A stretch of 64,000 bases of DNA from Hyphomicrobiales bacterium (GCA_900473205.1 UCLB01000001.1:248001-312000); one strand, 5' to 3'; numbered from the stretch's first letter, positions 8,034 to 17,435 are shown. The notes: generated by a model not told the origin, from the sequence alone. Program-made: numbers and translations.

Positions 8034-9998
8034 CTAAGCCGCCACAATCGGTTTTGCTGGCCCCACTCTCGGACGGCTTACCTTTCGCACAACAGCCACC
8101 AATTTCGTTGGTGCTGTTTGCGTTAGCGCCAGTTTCGTAGCCTCACTCAATGACATGGCCACAAAGTCAGCGCCGATTTCGTCGGCCGTGATTCGAGCAT
8201 GGCTCTGGCCATTCGCCATTGGCATGAGTATGCCGACCCGCATCAGGGCGTTCAGTCGTTTCAGGCGACGAACGATCTGGCGCGCATGGGATTTGGAATT
8301 GCCGTTGAGGAATGAGACCACGACGGTATCGATATTTTCGATGTTCGATTCGAGCGACCTTCTTTCGCTCAGAACCGCATGGCTCGCGACCACGACTTTG
8401 GCACCCTGAACCTCGATGATTTGCGATAACATCGTGGATGCTGCGTCATCGATCGCTCCGCGACCACCAATACATAGTACCGACTGGCCTTGTCCATCAG
8501 GCAAATCTGCTTCATCGGGCAGTGTCGATGGTGTTGCGCTCACAGCTTCGTCGTCTTCACTCTCCTCTTCGTAGGCGATATCAGAAAGATTATCGACGAG
8601 TGTCATAGAGCTTGAAGAAAACAATTCGATCTGTGGCTCCGACATGACACCGCGCTGCCGATCCATCTCGCCGAGAAGAAGGGCAGGAAGGCCGACCTTG
8701 TCGTAATAATCGACGAGATATTCCTGCTTGAGATACTCCTCTGCAGTGTCCGTGGCCTCGTTCGGATCGCCAGCCAGAAGCCTTTGATAGAGTTTCTCGT
8801 GAAGCTCAAGGACAGGTTCGTTTCCGAGCAGAACATCAAGAAACCCGAACTGGGGAACATAGCGACCGAGAACGACCAGGCAGACGGTGAGTGGTGTCGA
8901 CAGCATCAATCCAAGCGGTCCCCACAGCCAAGACCAGAAAATAGCTGAAACAATGATTGCCAAGGGAGACAATCCCGTGTGCGAACCATAAAGCCAAGGC
9001 TCAATCACGTTGTTGCTCACAAGCTCCGTCGTCAAGAACAACGCTGCAACCCAGGCAACCAGCGACCAGCCGGGTGCTATTGCCAAAGCTAGAAACAGTG
9101 GAAGAACCATGCCGATGACCGGGCCGATGTAAGGCACAAACCTAAGGACGAGCGTCAGAAGTCCCCAAAGAATTGCGTTGGGAATTCCAAGAATCCATAA
9201 GCCGAGTGTGATGGGCAAAGCGTAAAGCGCATTCACGACCAGTTGCATGAGCAGGTATTTGCCCACTCGTTTTCCAGCGTCTTGCAGCGCTGCTGTCGTT
9301 CGATGCAGATCGCTCAAGCCAACAAGACGGATGAACCTGTCACGCAGGTCTTCGCGCTCCAAGAGCATGAAAATGACCAGCACGATAACAAGGCCTGCGG
9401 TTGCGAACGGACTGATCAGCGGAAGGATAAGGTTGCCGAGGGTCTGCAGCGGGTTGGTGCGCGAGACGATTTCAACCGGCATAGGTTCCCGCGTTGTCGC
9501 TTCAGGTGCTGAAGCGTCTTGGCTTTCAACGGCCCGCACCTGTATCTCGGCTCCAACTTTTTCAACCACCTTACTAAGATGATCCAGCACTCCATTTCCG
9601 GAGCCGGCCTGAGCGAGCAGTTGGACCTTGCTCACAATATTGCGCTGATATGTGGGAATGTTTTCGGCAAGATTTGCTACCTGAGTAGCGACGACGAAGC
9701 TGAAAAGAGCGATTGCGCAGAAAGCCGACAAGACAGCAAGAATGACCGCCAGAATTTTAGGGATCGACCGCTTGCGCAGGAATGACACGATGGGTGCAAG
9801 GGTAAAAGAGAGAAGCAGCGACAGGGCTAGAGGGACAAAAATCTCCTGTCCAACCCGCAGCAGAAACGCCACACCAATCAAGATAAGGATGGTTTTACCG
9901 GACAACGTGGTGCTCGGAATAGCGCCAGCTTTGTAATCAACCGCTGCTGATCGTACCGGAACTATCGTCTTCGGAAATTCCATTTTCTTCCCCGCCAT
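8034..9998 (-). CDS. AI-2E family (PerM-like) membrane protein with long soluble tail
   Basis: A 654-residue protein. The first 400 residues or so form an AI-2E exporter/PerM domain: paired helices near 30-110, a soluble loop at about 115-205, and a helical bundle near 210-375 with the family-typical YIGPVIGMVLPLFLAL and GLMLSTPLTVCLVVLGRYVP. Family members export small molecules or ions; the AI-2 role is shown for only a few. The last 250 residues form an unusual cytoplasmic tail, with an acidic linker (YEEESEDDEA) and then a Rossmann-like segment beginning SVLCIGGRGAIDDA. ATG 9998 is preceded by GAGGG. A GGAAC-N16-CGTT motif upstream suggests control by the general stress sigma factor. Confidence 0.85.
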   Translation of the reverse strand: MAGKKMEFPKTIVPVRSAAVDYKAGAIPSTTLSGKTILILIGVAFLLRVGQEIFVPLALSLLLSFTLAPIVSFLRKRSIPKILAVILAVLSAFCAIALFSFVVATQVANLAENIPTYQRNIVSKVQLLAQAGSGNGVLDHLSKVVEKVGAEIQVRAVESQDASAPEATTREPMPVEIVSRTNPLQTLGNLILPLISPFATAGLVIVLVIFMLLEREDLRDRFIRLVGLSDLHRTTAALQDAGKRVGKYLLMQLVVNALYALPITLGLWILGIPNAILWGLLTLVLRFVPYIGPVIGMVLPLFLALAIAPGWSLVAWVAALFLTTELVSNNVIEPWLYGSHTGLSPLAIIVSAIFWSWLWGPLGLMLSTPLTVCLVVLGRYVPQFGFLDVLLGNEPVLELHEKLYQRLLAGDPNEATDTAEEYLKQEYLVDYYDKVGLPALLLGEMDRQRGVMSEPQIELFSSSSMTLVDNLSDIAYEEESEDDEAVSATPSTLPDEADLPDGQGQSVLCIGGRGAIDDAASTMLSQIIEVQGAKVVVASHAVLSERRSLESNIENIDTVVVSFLNGNSKSHARQIVRRLKRLNALMRVGILMPMANGQSHARITADEIGADFVAMSLSEATKLALTQTAPTKLVAVVRKVSRPRVGPAKPIVAA

Positions 9999-10120
9999 TA
10001 ACCCTCGTTCACAACGTGGACCAGGGCGACAAAGGGCACCCGCAGATGTGCGATAGCTTTGGCGAGAAGGTCTTAAGTGCGTGAGGCGCAGTCAGCGTGA
10101 ATGCTGTGTGCGACCCGATA

Positions 10121-10145
10121 AACGCGCGTCTTTGAATACAGTTCC
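10121..10145 (-). promoter_or_regulatory. EcfG-type (general stress) promoter candidate
   Basis: Read on the minus strand, GGAAC (10145-10141) is followed after exactly 16 bases by CGTT (10124-10121). This is the consensus reported for EcfG/RpoE2 general stress promoters of alphaproteobacteria. It faces the AI-2E-family gene, whose start is about 120 bases downstream. The match is seen directly; its use is an inference. Confidence 0.6.
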
Positions 10146-10285
10146 CTTATATATTTGCGAAGGTAGATAGATGCTGCCAGTATTGAGACACACGACCATG
10201 GCAGCGTGTCGTTTGGATTGTCGCATGAGTGGTAAATAAGGTGGGTTCGATTTGTGGAAGTGAAGTTCGAGTGGATGTTGTCTAC

Positions 10286-11854
10286 TTAAAAACCACCCGA
10301 ACGCGCATGTGACAGTAGCAATGGCGCCACGACCCGTTCAAGCCTTTCTATCGACCAGTTCTTGACTGGTGCAGATACCACTAGGGCACCCAGCGGGCGA
10401 CGGTTGGCATCGAGGATTGTGGCCGCCACATTGACCTCATCGCGGATGGATTGCCTGTCGGTGAAGGCATAACCTCGTTGACGGCTATCCCTGATGTCCT
10501 GACGGATCAATGCTTTGTCGGCGATGGTGTGGGGCGTCGCCATTTCAATGGTGCTGTCATCAAGGATCGCTTCGATTTCATGCTCATCGAGATAGGACAA
10601 GATTGCCCGGCCGCCCGACGAACTGAGCGATGGTAGGCGTCTGCCGGCATAGGCCGTTCTAAACGACGGATGAGGGCGGCTCTGGACATGCAGCAGATGC
10701 ACGATTTCCGTGCCGTCCAGAATGCAGAAGGAACAGCGCAACCCGCATTCTTCCCGCAGGCGGATAAGCCTTGGCCACAAGGCCTTTAGCAATGGATTAC
10801 TCATCTGGAACCTGAACAGCAAATCGAGTGCGCGCACCGATAGCTGGTAGGTTCGCCGACGGTCGTCTTTTCGAAGATATTCCATGGTGATCAGCGTTTC
10901 TGTCAGTCGCTGAACCGTAGGTATCGGAAACCCGGTCATGCGGTGGAGTTCCGTCAACGTCAGTTCCGGCGAGGACGGCTTAAAGGAACGGAGCAAATGA
11001 ATGCCTTTTTCGATCGAGGCGACGAAGAGCGGGTCGTTCTCACCTTCGATCAGGACCGGATGCTGATCGGCCTTCTGTTCGAAAAACAGGGGACGTGTCC
11101 CGGGGGAGATGCGAAGTTCCGACAAATGATGCGCCGCATGCGCGATATCTCCGCCAAGTGTTTTGAGTTTATCCGGGTCCGATGATGGACCGGAAATCGA
11201 AATAGCAGCCAGTGGCTCGCCAGCGGCGTTGCGGAAGGCGACGGCCAGCATGCTTTGCTCTGTTTTTGTCGCGCCCGCATCGAAAGCAAATCCTTGACGG
11301 CTTTCCTGTTCAATCACGTTTTCCATCATGTTTGCCGAGAGACGATGGTCTTCAGCAAGCCGCTGGAGATAAGACTGCCGCTGACCCTCGGACATGAGGC
11401 CTAGCAAGGCACGACCTGGTGCGGAGGCCGACATGGGCAGGCGTTGGCCGGTGGGTGCAATGGTCAGCGAGGCGGCAGGTGAGGGGACGCGCGCCAGCGT
11501 GATCACATCATCTTTATCCATAAGCCATAGATCGCAGCTCAAGCCCGTGGCAGCATTCAGATCAACCAGCGTCGGCATGACCAGTTCAATCAGGCTGTTG
11601 GATGTCAGGTAAGTGTGGGCCAGATCGGCAACCCGGTGGGTCAGCGTCAACGTCGCGGTTCGCTCGTCGCGTCGTAAAAGCCCGGTTTCGACGAGCGTGT
11701 GCACGATGCGCTGGGCGCTCGACCGGGTCATTTCGGCCAGCGCAGCGATATCGGTAATCCGCAGTTCCGGCGTTTCGGGGCCGAAAAGTTCGAGAACGGA
11801 AAATGCTTTCTGCAAGGCCGCGATATGGTCACGACGACGATCACTTCCGCTCAT
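10286..11854 (-). CDS. Tandem (double) IclR-family transcriptional regulator
   Basis: At 522 residues this is twice the normal length of an IclR regulator. It contains two full copies in a row: winged-helix plus effector domain at about 8-250, and again at about 285-520. The first HTH lies around TDIAALAEMTRSSAQRIVHT and the second around LTELHRMTGFPIPTVQRLTE. Both effector halves show the usual IclR pattern (SAPGRALLG and SSGGRAILSYL). It is transcribed away from the peptide/amide operon at 12217-20109, so it is the probable local regulator, with effectors likely being substrates of that pathway. ATG 11854 is preceded by AAAGG. Confidence 0.88.
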   Translation of the reverse strand: MSGSDRRRDHIAALQKAFSVLELFGPETPELRITDIAALAEMTRSSAQRIVHTLVETGLLRRDERTATLTLTHRVADLAHTYLTSNSLIELVMPTLVDLNAATGLSCDLWLMDKDDVITLARVPSPAASLTIAPTGQRLPMSASAPGRALLGLMSEGQRQSYLQRLAEDHRLSANMMENVIEQESRQGFAFDAGATKTEQSMLAVAFRNAAGEPLAAISISGPSSDPDKLKTLGGDIAHAAHHLSELRISPGTRPLFFEQKADQHPVLIEGENDPLFVASIEKGIHLLRSFKPSSPELTLTELHRMTGFPIPTVQRLTETLITMEYLRKDDRRRTYQLSVRALDLLFRFQMSNPLLKALWPRLIRLREECGLRCSFCILDGTEIVHLLHVQSRPHPSFRTAYAGRRLPSLSSSGGRAILSYLDEHEIEAILDDSTIEMATPHTIADKALIRQDIRDSRQRGYAFTDRQSIRDEVNVAATILDANRRPLGALVVSAPVKNWSIERLERVVAPLLLSHARSGGF

Positions 11855-11880
11855 TACGGCCTTTCATTTTCCATGCAGCG

Positions 11881-11908
11881 TTGACAAGCTTTTGATAGAC
11901 CATATAAT
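11881..11908 (+). promoter_or_regulatory. Consensus sigma-70 promoter
   Basis: TTGACA at 11881-11886 and TATAAT at 11903-11908 are both perfect -35 and -10 hexamers, 16 bases apart. The promoter points toward the binding-protein gene at 12217. A perfect promoter in front of a catabolic operon normally needs repression, which fits a divergent IclR repressor. Confidence 0.65.
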
Positions 11909-11923
11909 CGATATTCAATAATA

Positions 11924-11936
11924 GCAATCGCATTGC
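11924..11936. promoter_or_regulatory. Small palindrome, candidate IclR operator
   Basis: GCAATCGCATTGC has perfect 5-bp arms with a 3-base centre. It lies about 10-20 bases past the expected transcription start of the promoter at 11881-11908, where a repressor would block it. The assignment to the double IclR protein is an inference from position only. Confidence 0.35.
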
Positions 11937-11961
11937 GGTAAAACAAAAAAAAGGGGAACGC

Positions 11962-11994
11962 ATGCTGCAAATGATAGGAAAAACGCACCCGTAA
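11962..11994 (+). other. Possible ten-codon leader peptide
   Basis: ATG 11962 opens a frame encoding MLQMIGKTHP. AAGGGGAAC ends one base before the ATG. The same AAAGGGGAAC string precedes the binding-protein gene at 12217. It lies in the leader transcribed from the promoter at 11881-11908. It may be translated; a regulatory role is speculative. Confidence 0.3.
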
Positions 11995-12216
11995 ACCTAT
12001 GGATGTTGCCACAATGGCGGCTCTGTCATGACGCGTCAGGATCACGTGCTTCGCATGGGTTCTGGAGTTTCATGATGTTCAAAGGCTGATCGCGATGTGT
12101 CGCGGTTTTCAGCACATCATTCCTGGAAGAAACCTTTTCCTGCTCCGGCGCATGCGTCGTGGCACTGGTTTCTTGCGCCTCATTTTCACTTGTCGAATAA
12201 AGGGGAACTAACAAGA

Positions 12217-13824
12217 ATGGACGCTTTAAAATCCAAAGGAAATAACGGTTTCAAACGGCGTGTCGCAGCGGCGCTGATTGCGCTGTCGGCTTGTGTCAGT
12301 GGCCTTGCGACACAAGCGCAAGCTCAGACGGTGATTGCGGTTCCGCATTCCGGCATTCGTATTCTCGACCCGATCATCACCACAGCCCACATTGTTCGCA
12401 ACCATGGTTACATGGTCTATGACACGCTTCTGTCTCTGGATTCGAAGTTCACGCCGAAGCCGCAGATGGCTGAATATGCCATTTCCGACGACAAGCTGAC
12501 CTACACCTTTACTCTACGCGATGGCCTGAAATGGCATGATGGGACACCGGTGACGGCAGAAGATTGCGTTGCCTCGCTGAAGCGCTGGGGAACCCGCGAC
12601 ACGTCCGGTCAGGTCATGTTCGACAAGACCGCGAGCCTTGTCGCGACTGACGCGAAGACCATTACGCTGACGCTGAAGGAGCCATTCCCCTTCGTTCTGG
12701 ATGTGCTGGCAAAACCATCCTCAGTTGTTCCGTTCATGATGCCGAAACGCATCGCCGATACCCCGGCAGATAAAGCCATTAGCGAATATGTGGGTTCTGG
12801 ACCGTTCAAGTTCGTCGAGGCGGAATATCAGCCCGGAGTGAAGGCGGTTTACGAAAAGTTCGAGGATTATGTTCCGCGCTCTGAGCCGCCGGATTGGCTT
12901 TCCGGGGGCAAGGTCGTCAAGGTGGATCGGGTGGAATGGGTGTCGATGCCCGATGCACAGACGGCGCTGAACGCCGTGCAGTCGGGTGAGGTCGATTACG
13001 TCGAAGCGCCATCTGTCGACTTGTTGCCGCTGGTGCAGAGTAATGACGAGTTGACCGTAAAGCTGCTGGCCAAGCTCGGTTCGCAAACCATGGGTCGCAT
13101 GAACTTCCTCTATCCGCCGTTCGACAATCCGAAGATACGCAAAGCGGCTATGATGGCTCTGAACCAAAAGGATGTTCTGGACGCACTGATTGGCAATCCC
13201 GATTATTACTCGGTCTGCGGCGCGATGATGGGTTGCGGTACGCCTTTGGCCAGCGAAACCGGATCGGAAACCCTCGTCGGTAAAGGTGATGTAGAAGGCG
13301 CGAAAGCGTTGCTCAAGGAAGCCGGTTATGACGGCACGCCCGTCGTTATCCTGCATCCGACGGATGTAGTGACCGTCAAGGCGCAGCCTGTTGTCGTGGC
13401 CGCGGCTTTGCGTGCAGCCGGTTTCAACGTCGATTTGCAAGCCATGGACTGGCAGACCGTCGTCACCCGCCGTGCGTCTCAGAAGCCACCGTCTGAAGGT
13501 GGTTGGAACATGTTCTTCACCAACTGGATCGTTCCAGAAGTCATGACGCCGCTGAACAATCCCATGCTCAATGGTCGTGGAAAGAAGGGCTTCTTCGGCT
13601 GGCCAGACGACCCCAAGCTGGAAGAGCTCCGAGCTGCTTACGTTTCGGCGGCAACGCCGGAAGATCAGAAGAAGATTGCCGGTGATATCCAGGCGCATTC
13701 CATGGAAACCGTGAATTACATCCCGCTTGGCCAGTACAAGCTGCCATCGGTGTGGCGCAATGAGCTTTCCGGGTTCGTGGAGGCACCGGTGCCGGTGTTC
13801 TGGAACATCGAGAAGAAGGAATAG
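12217..13824 (+). CDS. Peptide/amide ABC importer, periplasmic binding protein (SBP family 5)
   Basis: A 535-residue family 5 binding protein. The signal peptide spans about the first 37 residues and ends at QAQAQT. Family features include the early WHDGTPVTAEDCVASLKRW region. The frame is open from 12097, but ATG 12217 is the better start: AAAGGGGAAC lies just ahead and the signal peptide begins there, whereas the preceding 40 residues are not signal-like. It is the first gene of a six-gene operon with two permeases, a double ATPase, an amidohydrolase and an amidase, so the ligand is probably a peptide-like or amide compound. A stem-loop follows its stop. Confidence 0.92.
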   Translation: MDALKSKGNNGFKRRVAAALIALSACVSGLATQAQAQTVIAVPHSGIRILDPIITTAHIVRNHGYMVYDTLLSLDSKFTPKPQMAEYAISDDKLTYTFTLRDGLKWHDGTPVTAEDCVASLKRWGTRDTSGQVMFDKTASLVATDAKTITLTLKEPFPFVLDVLAKPSSVVPFMMPKRIADTPADKAISEYVGSGPFKFVEAEYQPGVKAVYEKFEDYVPRSEPPDWLSGGKVVKVDRVEWVSMPDAQTALNAVQSGEVDYVEAPSVDLLPLVQSNDELTVKLLAKLGSQTMGRMNFLYPPFDNPKIRKAAMMALNQKDVLDALIGNPDYYSVCGAMMGCGTPLASETGSETLVGKGDVEGAKALLKEAGYDGTPVVILHPTDVVTVKAQPVVVAAALRAAGFNVDLQAMDWQTVVTRRASQKPPSEGGWNMFFTNWIVPEVMTPLNNPMLNGRGKKGFFGWPDDPKLEELRAAYVSAATPEDQKKIAGDIQAHSMETVNYIPLGQYKLPSVWRNELSGFVEAPVPVFWNIEKKE

Positions 13825-13857
13825 TCGCAGGCTTTCGGACTGACCGATCGTTCTTTC

Positions 13858-13882
13858 TGTCCGGCGGCATTGTCGCCGGGCA
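13858..13882 (+). repeat. Stem-loop after the binding-protein gene
   Basis: TGTCCGGCG at 13858-13866 pairs with CGCCGGGCA at 13874-13882, a 9-bp stem with one G-U pair and a 7-base loop. It lies between the binding-protein stop and the first permease. There is no T run, so mRNA protection or attenuation is more likely than termination. Confidence 0.65.
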
Positions 13883-13915
13883 GGCCAAACCAGACCGGAC
13901 ATGCGAGGAGCGCCT

Positions 13916-14857
13916 ATGCTGGCCTACACCTTACGACGTGTGCTGTCCGCCATCCCTGTGATGGTGACGGTTGCCGTCTTCGTTTTCCTGCTGTTGAGAC
14001 TGACCCCCGGCGACCCTGCCGCGATTATCGCAGGCGATATGGCAACACCGGAACAACTTGAAAAGATCAGAGCATCTTTGGGGCTCGACAAACCGCTTCT
14101 CGTGCAGTTTTTCTCGTGGATCATGCTGCTCCTCCAGGGCGACCTCGGAACGTCGCTGATCTCCAATACGCCTGTCACCGGCATGATCGCCAAGCACATC
14201 GAGCCGACCGTCAGCATCGCACTGTTGACCATTACTCTCTCCATCGTCATTGCCGTCCCGCTCGGTGTTCTGGCCGCATGGCGTCATGGTAGCTGGATCG
14301 ATTATGCCGTCATGTCGATATCCGTTGTCGGCTTTTCGGTGCCGGTCTTCGTTATCGGTTACATTCTCATCCAGTTTTTCGCCATCGATCTGAAGTGGTT
14401 CCCTGTTCAGGGTTTCCGCAGCATAACCAAGGGTATCGGCCCGTTTCTTGATCGTGCCATTCTGCCCTCTTTGACGTTGTCCTCGATCTACGTCGCACTG
14501 ATCGCCCGCATGACGCGCGCCTCGATGCTGGATGTGCTGGGCGAGGATTATATCCGCACAGCACGGGCCAAGGGGCTGCGCGAAAACATCGTGCTGTTTC
14601 GCCATGCCCTGCGCAACGCCGCCGTGCCTGTCCTCACCATCATCGGAACGGGTTTTGCCCTGTTGATCTCCGGTGTGGTGGTCACGGAAAGCGTCTTCAA
14701 CATTCCCGGCATTGGTCGATTGACGGTCGATGCCATTTTGGCGCGGGATTATCCCGTCATTCAGGGCATGATCCTGCTGACCAGCGGCATCTATGTTCTG
14801 CTCAATCTGCTGATCGATCTTTCCTATTCCCTATTCGACCCAAGGATACGCTACTGA
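13916..14857 (+). CDS. Peptide/amide ABC importer, permease 1 (DppB type)
   Basis: A 313-residue DppB-family permease. It begins MLAYTLRRVLSAIPVMVTVA, the typical first helix, and carries LTPGDPAA early and an EAA loop (ARAKGLRENIVLFRHALRN). ATG 13916 is chosen over ATG 13901 because GAGGAG sits 6 bases before it and the family starts here. Its stop overlaps the start of the next permease by one base, a sign of coupled translation. The C-terminal SLFDPRIRY is the normal family end. Confidence 0.93.
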   Translation: MLAYTLRRVLSAIPVMVTVAVFVFLLLRLTPGDPAAIIAGDMATPEQLEKIRASLGLDKPLLVQFFSWIMLLLQGDLGTSLISNTPVTGMIAKHIEPTVSIALLTITLSIVIAVPLGVLAAWRHGSWIDYAVMSISVVGFSVPVFVIGYILIQFFAIDLKWFPVQGFRSITKGIGPFLDRAILPSLTLSSIYVALIARMTRASMLDVLGEDYIRTARAKGLRENIVLFRHALRNAAVPVLTIIGTGFALLISGVVVTESVFNIPGIGRLTVDAILARDYPVIQGMILLTSGIYVLLNLLIDLSYSLFDPRIRY

Positions 14858-15747
14858 TGGCTGCTTCACGTCCTTTCGGGGCAGCGCTTCGCCTGCCGTT
14901 CATGAAAACATCGGGAAAGTCGAAATCGCGGGTCGGCATCATTCCGGTCGTCGCCTGCATCATTCTCGTCATCACCGTTCTGCTTGCCATCTTCGCACCG
15001 CTTCTCGCCCCGCACGATCCCATGACGATGACGCCGTCCGCTCGTCTCAAACCGGCAAGCGATATCTATCCGCTGGGAACCGATGCTTACGGTCGCGATC
15101 TGCTGTCACGCGTTCTGTACGGCGCACGCATCTCGTTGCTGATCGGCGCGGGGGCGGCCATCATCTCGATTGGTATCGGCCTTGCGATCGGTCTGGTATC
15201 GGGCTTCTTTCGCGTCATGGATGCCATCATAATGCGCATCATGGACGCGTTGATGGCCATTCCTAGCCTGCTGCTCGCCATCGCCGTTGTGTCGCTCACG
15301 GGTGCCAGCATCTGGACGGTGATGTTTGCCATCACCATACCGGAAATCCCGCGCGTCGTGCGGCTGGTGCGGTCCGTGGTGTTGTCGGCGCGTGAGGAGC
15401 CTTACGTCGAGGCGGCAATTGCCGTTGGCTCCAGCCTGACAAAAATCCTCTGGCGGCACCTGATGCCCAACACCCTGGCACCGCTCATCGTTCAGGGAAC
15501 CTATGTCTGTGCGTCGGCCATTCTGACGGAGGCCATTCTGTCCTTCCTCGGTGCCGGTGTTTCCACCGAAATTCCCACCTGGGGAAACATCATGGCCGAG
15601 GGGAGGGCCTATTTCCAGATCAACCCGACCTTGATCTTCTGGCCCGGACTTCTCCTGTCACTCTGCATCCTGTCCATCAATCTGCTGGGGGATACGGCGC
15701 GTGACCTGCTTGATCCTCGCATGAAGAAAAGGGAGGCCGCGAAATGA
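14857..15747 (+). CDS. Peptide/amide ABC importer, permease 2 (DppC type)
   Basis: A 296-residue DppC-family permease with the diagnostic YPLGTDAYGRDLLSRVLYG motif after the first helix and an EAA loop around VGSSLTKILWRHLMPN. The extra 20 or so basic residues before the first helix make ATG 14926 unnecessary but not impossible as a start; ATG 14857 overlaps the previous stop. Its own end overlaps the start of the double ATPase by four bases, so the transporter genes are tightly coupled. Confidence 0.93.
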   Translation: MAASRPFGAALRLPFMKTSGKSKSRVGIIPVVACIILVITVLLAIFAPLLAPHDPMTMTPSARLKPASDIYPLGTDAYGRDLLSRVLYGARISLLIGAGAAIISIGIGLAIGLVSGFFRVMDAIIMRIMDALMAIPSLLLAIAVVSLTGASIWTVMFAITIPEIPRVVRLVRSVVLSAREEPYVEAAIAVGSSLTKILWRHLMPNTLAPLIVQGTYVCASAILTEAILSFLGAGVSTEIPTWGNIMAEGRAYFQINPTLIFWPGLLLSLCILSINLLGDTARDLLDPRMKKREAAK

Positions 15748-17435
15748 CGGTGAGCGCCATGAAAGATGATGCAGCAGAGATATTGTCCATTCGCAATCTT
15801 GTCGTTGGCCTGACGGGCGATGACACAAGCAAGCCGGTGCTGGACGGAATATCGCTGACCATCCGGGCGGGCGAGACGGTCTGCCTCGTGGGTGAGAGTG
15901 GCTCCGGCAAGTCCGTGACATCGCTTGCCACTATGGGGCTTTTGCCACGTCAATCGCTGGAGCCGAAGGGCGGTGAAATTCTGTTCGAAGGCGAAGACCT
16001 GTTGAAGGCAGATGGTCCGCGCATGCGCTCCTTGCGCTCGAGCCAGATCGCCATGATTTTTCAGGAGCCGATGACGGCTCTTAACCCAGTATTGTCCGTC
16101 GGACGCCAGATTTGCGAGGTGCTTCAGGAGCACACGCAACTCGGGAAACGTGAACAGCGCGATCAGGTTCTGGCCATGATGGCGCATGTGCATCTGCCGG
16201 ATGTGCAGCGCATCTACAATTCCTATCCGCACCAGCTCTCCGGTGGCCAGCGCCAGCGCATCATGATCGCCATGGCCTTGATCCTCAAGCCAAAGCTCTT
16301 GATTGCCGATGAGCCGACAACGGCGCTTGATGTCACGACCCAGAAACAAATCCTCAAGCTGATCGACGAGCTTCAGGGAAAGCAGGGAACAGCCGTCCTG
16401 TTCATCACCCATGACATGGGTGTCGTGGCCGAAATTGCCGACACTGTTTACGTCATGCATCACGGCAAGCTGGTCGAACATGCGCCTGTTGACACGATCC
16501 TGCGGGCACCCGAAAAGGATTATACCCGCGCCCTGCTATCCGCCGTTCCCAGTCTGGTGCCGCGCCATCCACGCCACGTCGATAGTCAGGAAATCGTTCT
16601 TTCGGTCTCCGAGATGGACAAGGTTTATACGAAGCGCAGCCTGTTTGGAAAAAGCATAGATGGCACCAAGGCGGCAGACAAAGTCTCCTTCACCCTGAAG
16701 CGTGGGCGCACTTTGGGGATCGTCGGCGAAAGCGGTTCGGGAAAATCCACGGTCGCCCGCTGCATCATGCGGTTGATCGATCCGACGTCTGGCAGTATCC
16801 GCGTTTCCGGTAACGAAATTGCCGATTTCTCGCGCCGCGCATTGCGCCCGCATCGCCAGCACATCCAGATGATTTTTCAGGACCCCTATCGTTCGCTCAA
16901 TCCACGTCTGACAGTCGGCGAAAGTATTGTCGAGGGGCCGGTCAATTATGGAAAATCGCATGCTGTCGCCTGGGCGGAAGCGAAGGAGTTGCTAGGCCTT
17001 GTTGGTCTGCCGGAAGATGCAATCAGCCGTTATCCTCACCAGTTCTCCGGCGGCCAGCGGCAACGCATCGCCATTGCCCGCGCCATCGCCATGAAACCGA
17101 AGGTGCTGGTGGCCGATGAGGCGGTTTCGGCGCTAGACGTTTCGGTGCAGGCGCAGGTGCTCGATCTGCTGGCCGAACTTCAGGAAAAGCTCGGCATCGC
17201 TATCCTGTTCATCACCCACGACCTGCGGGTTGCTGCCCAGATCTGCGATGATGTCATCGTCATGCAGCATGGCAGAATAGTTGAATATTCCAGCGGTTAC
17301 GATGTCCTGACCAAGCCGACCGATGCCTATACGCGTCAGTTGATTGACGCCGCGCCGGGTCGTCATTGGGACTTCGCAAATTTTCGCCAGCTAGACATGG
17401 CCGCGCCTACAGCCAATGGTGCTGCCTACGTCTGA
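15744..17435 (+). CDS. Peptide/amide ABC importer, fused double ATPase
   Basis: This 563-residue protein has two ABC ATPase domains in tandem (about 12-265 and 290-545). Both halves have Walker A GESGSGKS. The signatures are LSGGQRQR and FSGGQRQR and the Walker B segments are [11 protein letters not shown] and [11 protein letters not shown]. It is a paralogue of the protein at 988-2814 but belongs to a separate operon with a different order (binding protein first, ATPase last). It energises the two permeases immediately upstream. ATG 15744 overlaps the permease stop. Confidence 0.93.
   Translation: MTVSAMKDDAAEILSIRNLVVGLTGDDTSKPVLDGISLTIRAGETVCLVGESGSGKSVTSLATMGLLPRQSLEPKGGEILFEGEDLLKADGPRMRSLRSSQIAMIFQEPMTALNPVLSVGRQICEVLQEHTQLGKREQRDQVLAMMAHVHLPDVQRIYNSYPHQLSGGQRQRIMIAMALILKPKLLIADEPTTALDVTTQKQILKLIDELQGKQGTAVLFITHDMGVVAEIADTVYVMHHGKLVEHAPVDTILRAPEKDYTRALLSAVPSLVPRHPRHVDSQEIVLSVSEMDKVYTKRSLFGKSIDGTKAADKVSFTLKRGRTLGIVGESGSGKSTVARCIMRLIDPTSGSIRVSGNEIADFSRRALRPHRQHIQMIFQDPYRSLNPRLTVGESIVEGPVNYGKSHAVAWAEAKELLGLVGLPEDAISRYPHQFSGGQRQRIAIARAIAMKPKVLVADEAVSALDVSVQAQVLDLLAELQEKLGIAILFITHDLRVAAQICDDVIVMQHGRIVEYSSGYDVLTKPTDAYTRQLIDAAPGRHWDFANFRQLDMAAPTANGAAYV

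Larger units (their letters stand above)
11855..12216. other. Divergent intergenic region with long leader
   Basis: This 362-bp stretch separates the double IclR gene from the operon it faces. On the plus strand it holds a consensus sigma-70 promoter, a small palindrome just past the expected start of transcription, a ten-codon open frame with a strong ribosome binding site, a perfect palindrome TGACGCGTCA at 12029-12038 and a short hairpin with a T-rich tail at 12091-12108. The leader RNA before ATG 12217 would be about 300 bases. The frame continuing upstream from ATG 12217 to 12097 is not used in my call. Confidence 0.7.

Noticed and set aside
12721-13902. 393-codon open frame on the minus strand
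   Set aside because: It lies antisense to the binding-protein gene at 12217, which has a signal peptide and family motifs. The antisense product is rich in Arg and His without recognisable motifs, as expected from reading GC-rich coding DNA backwards.
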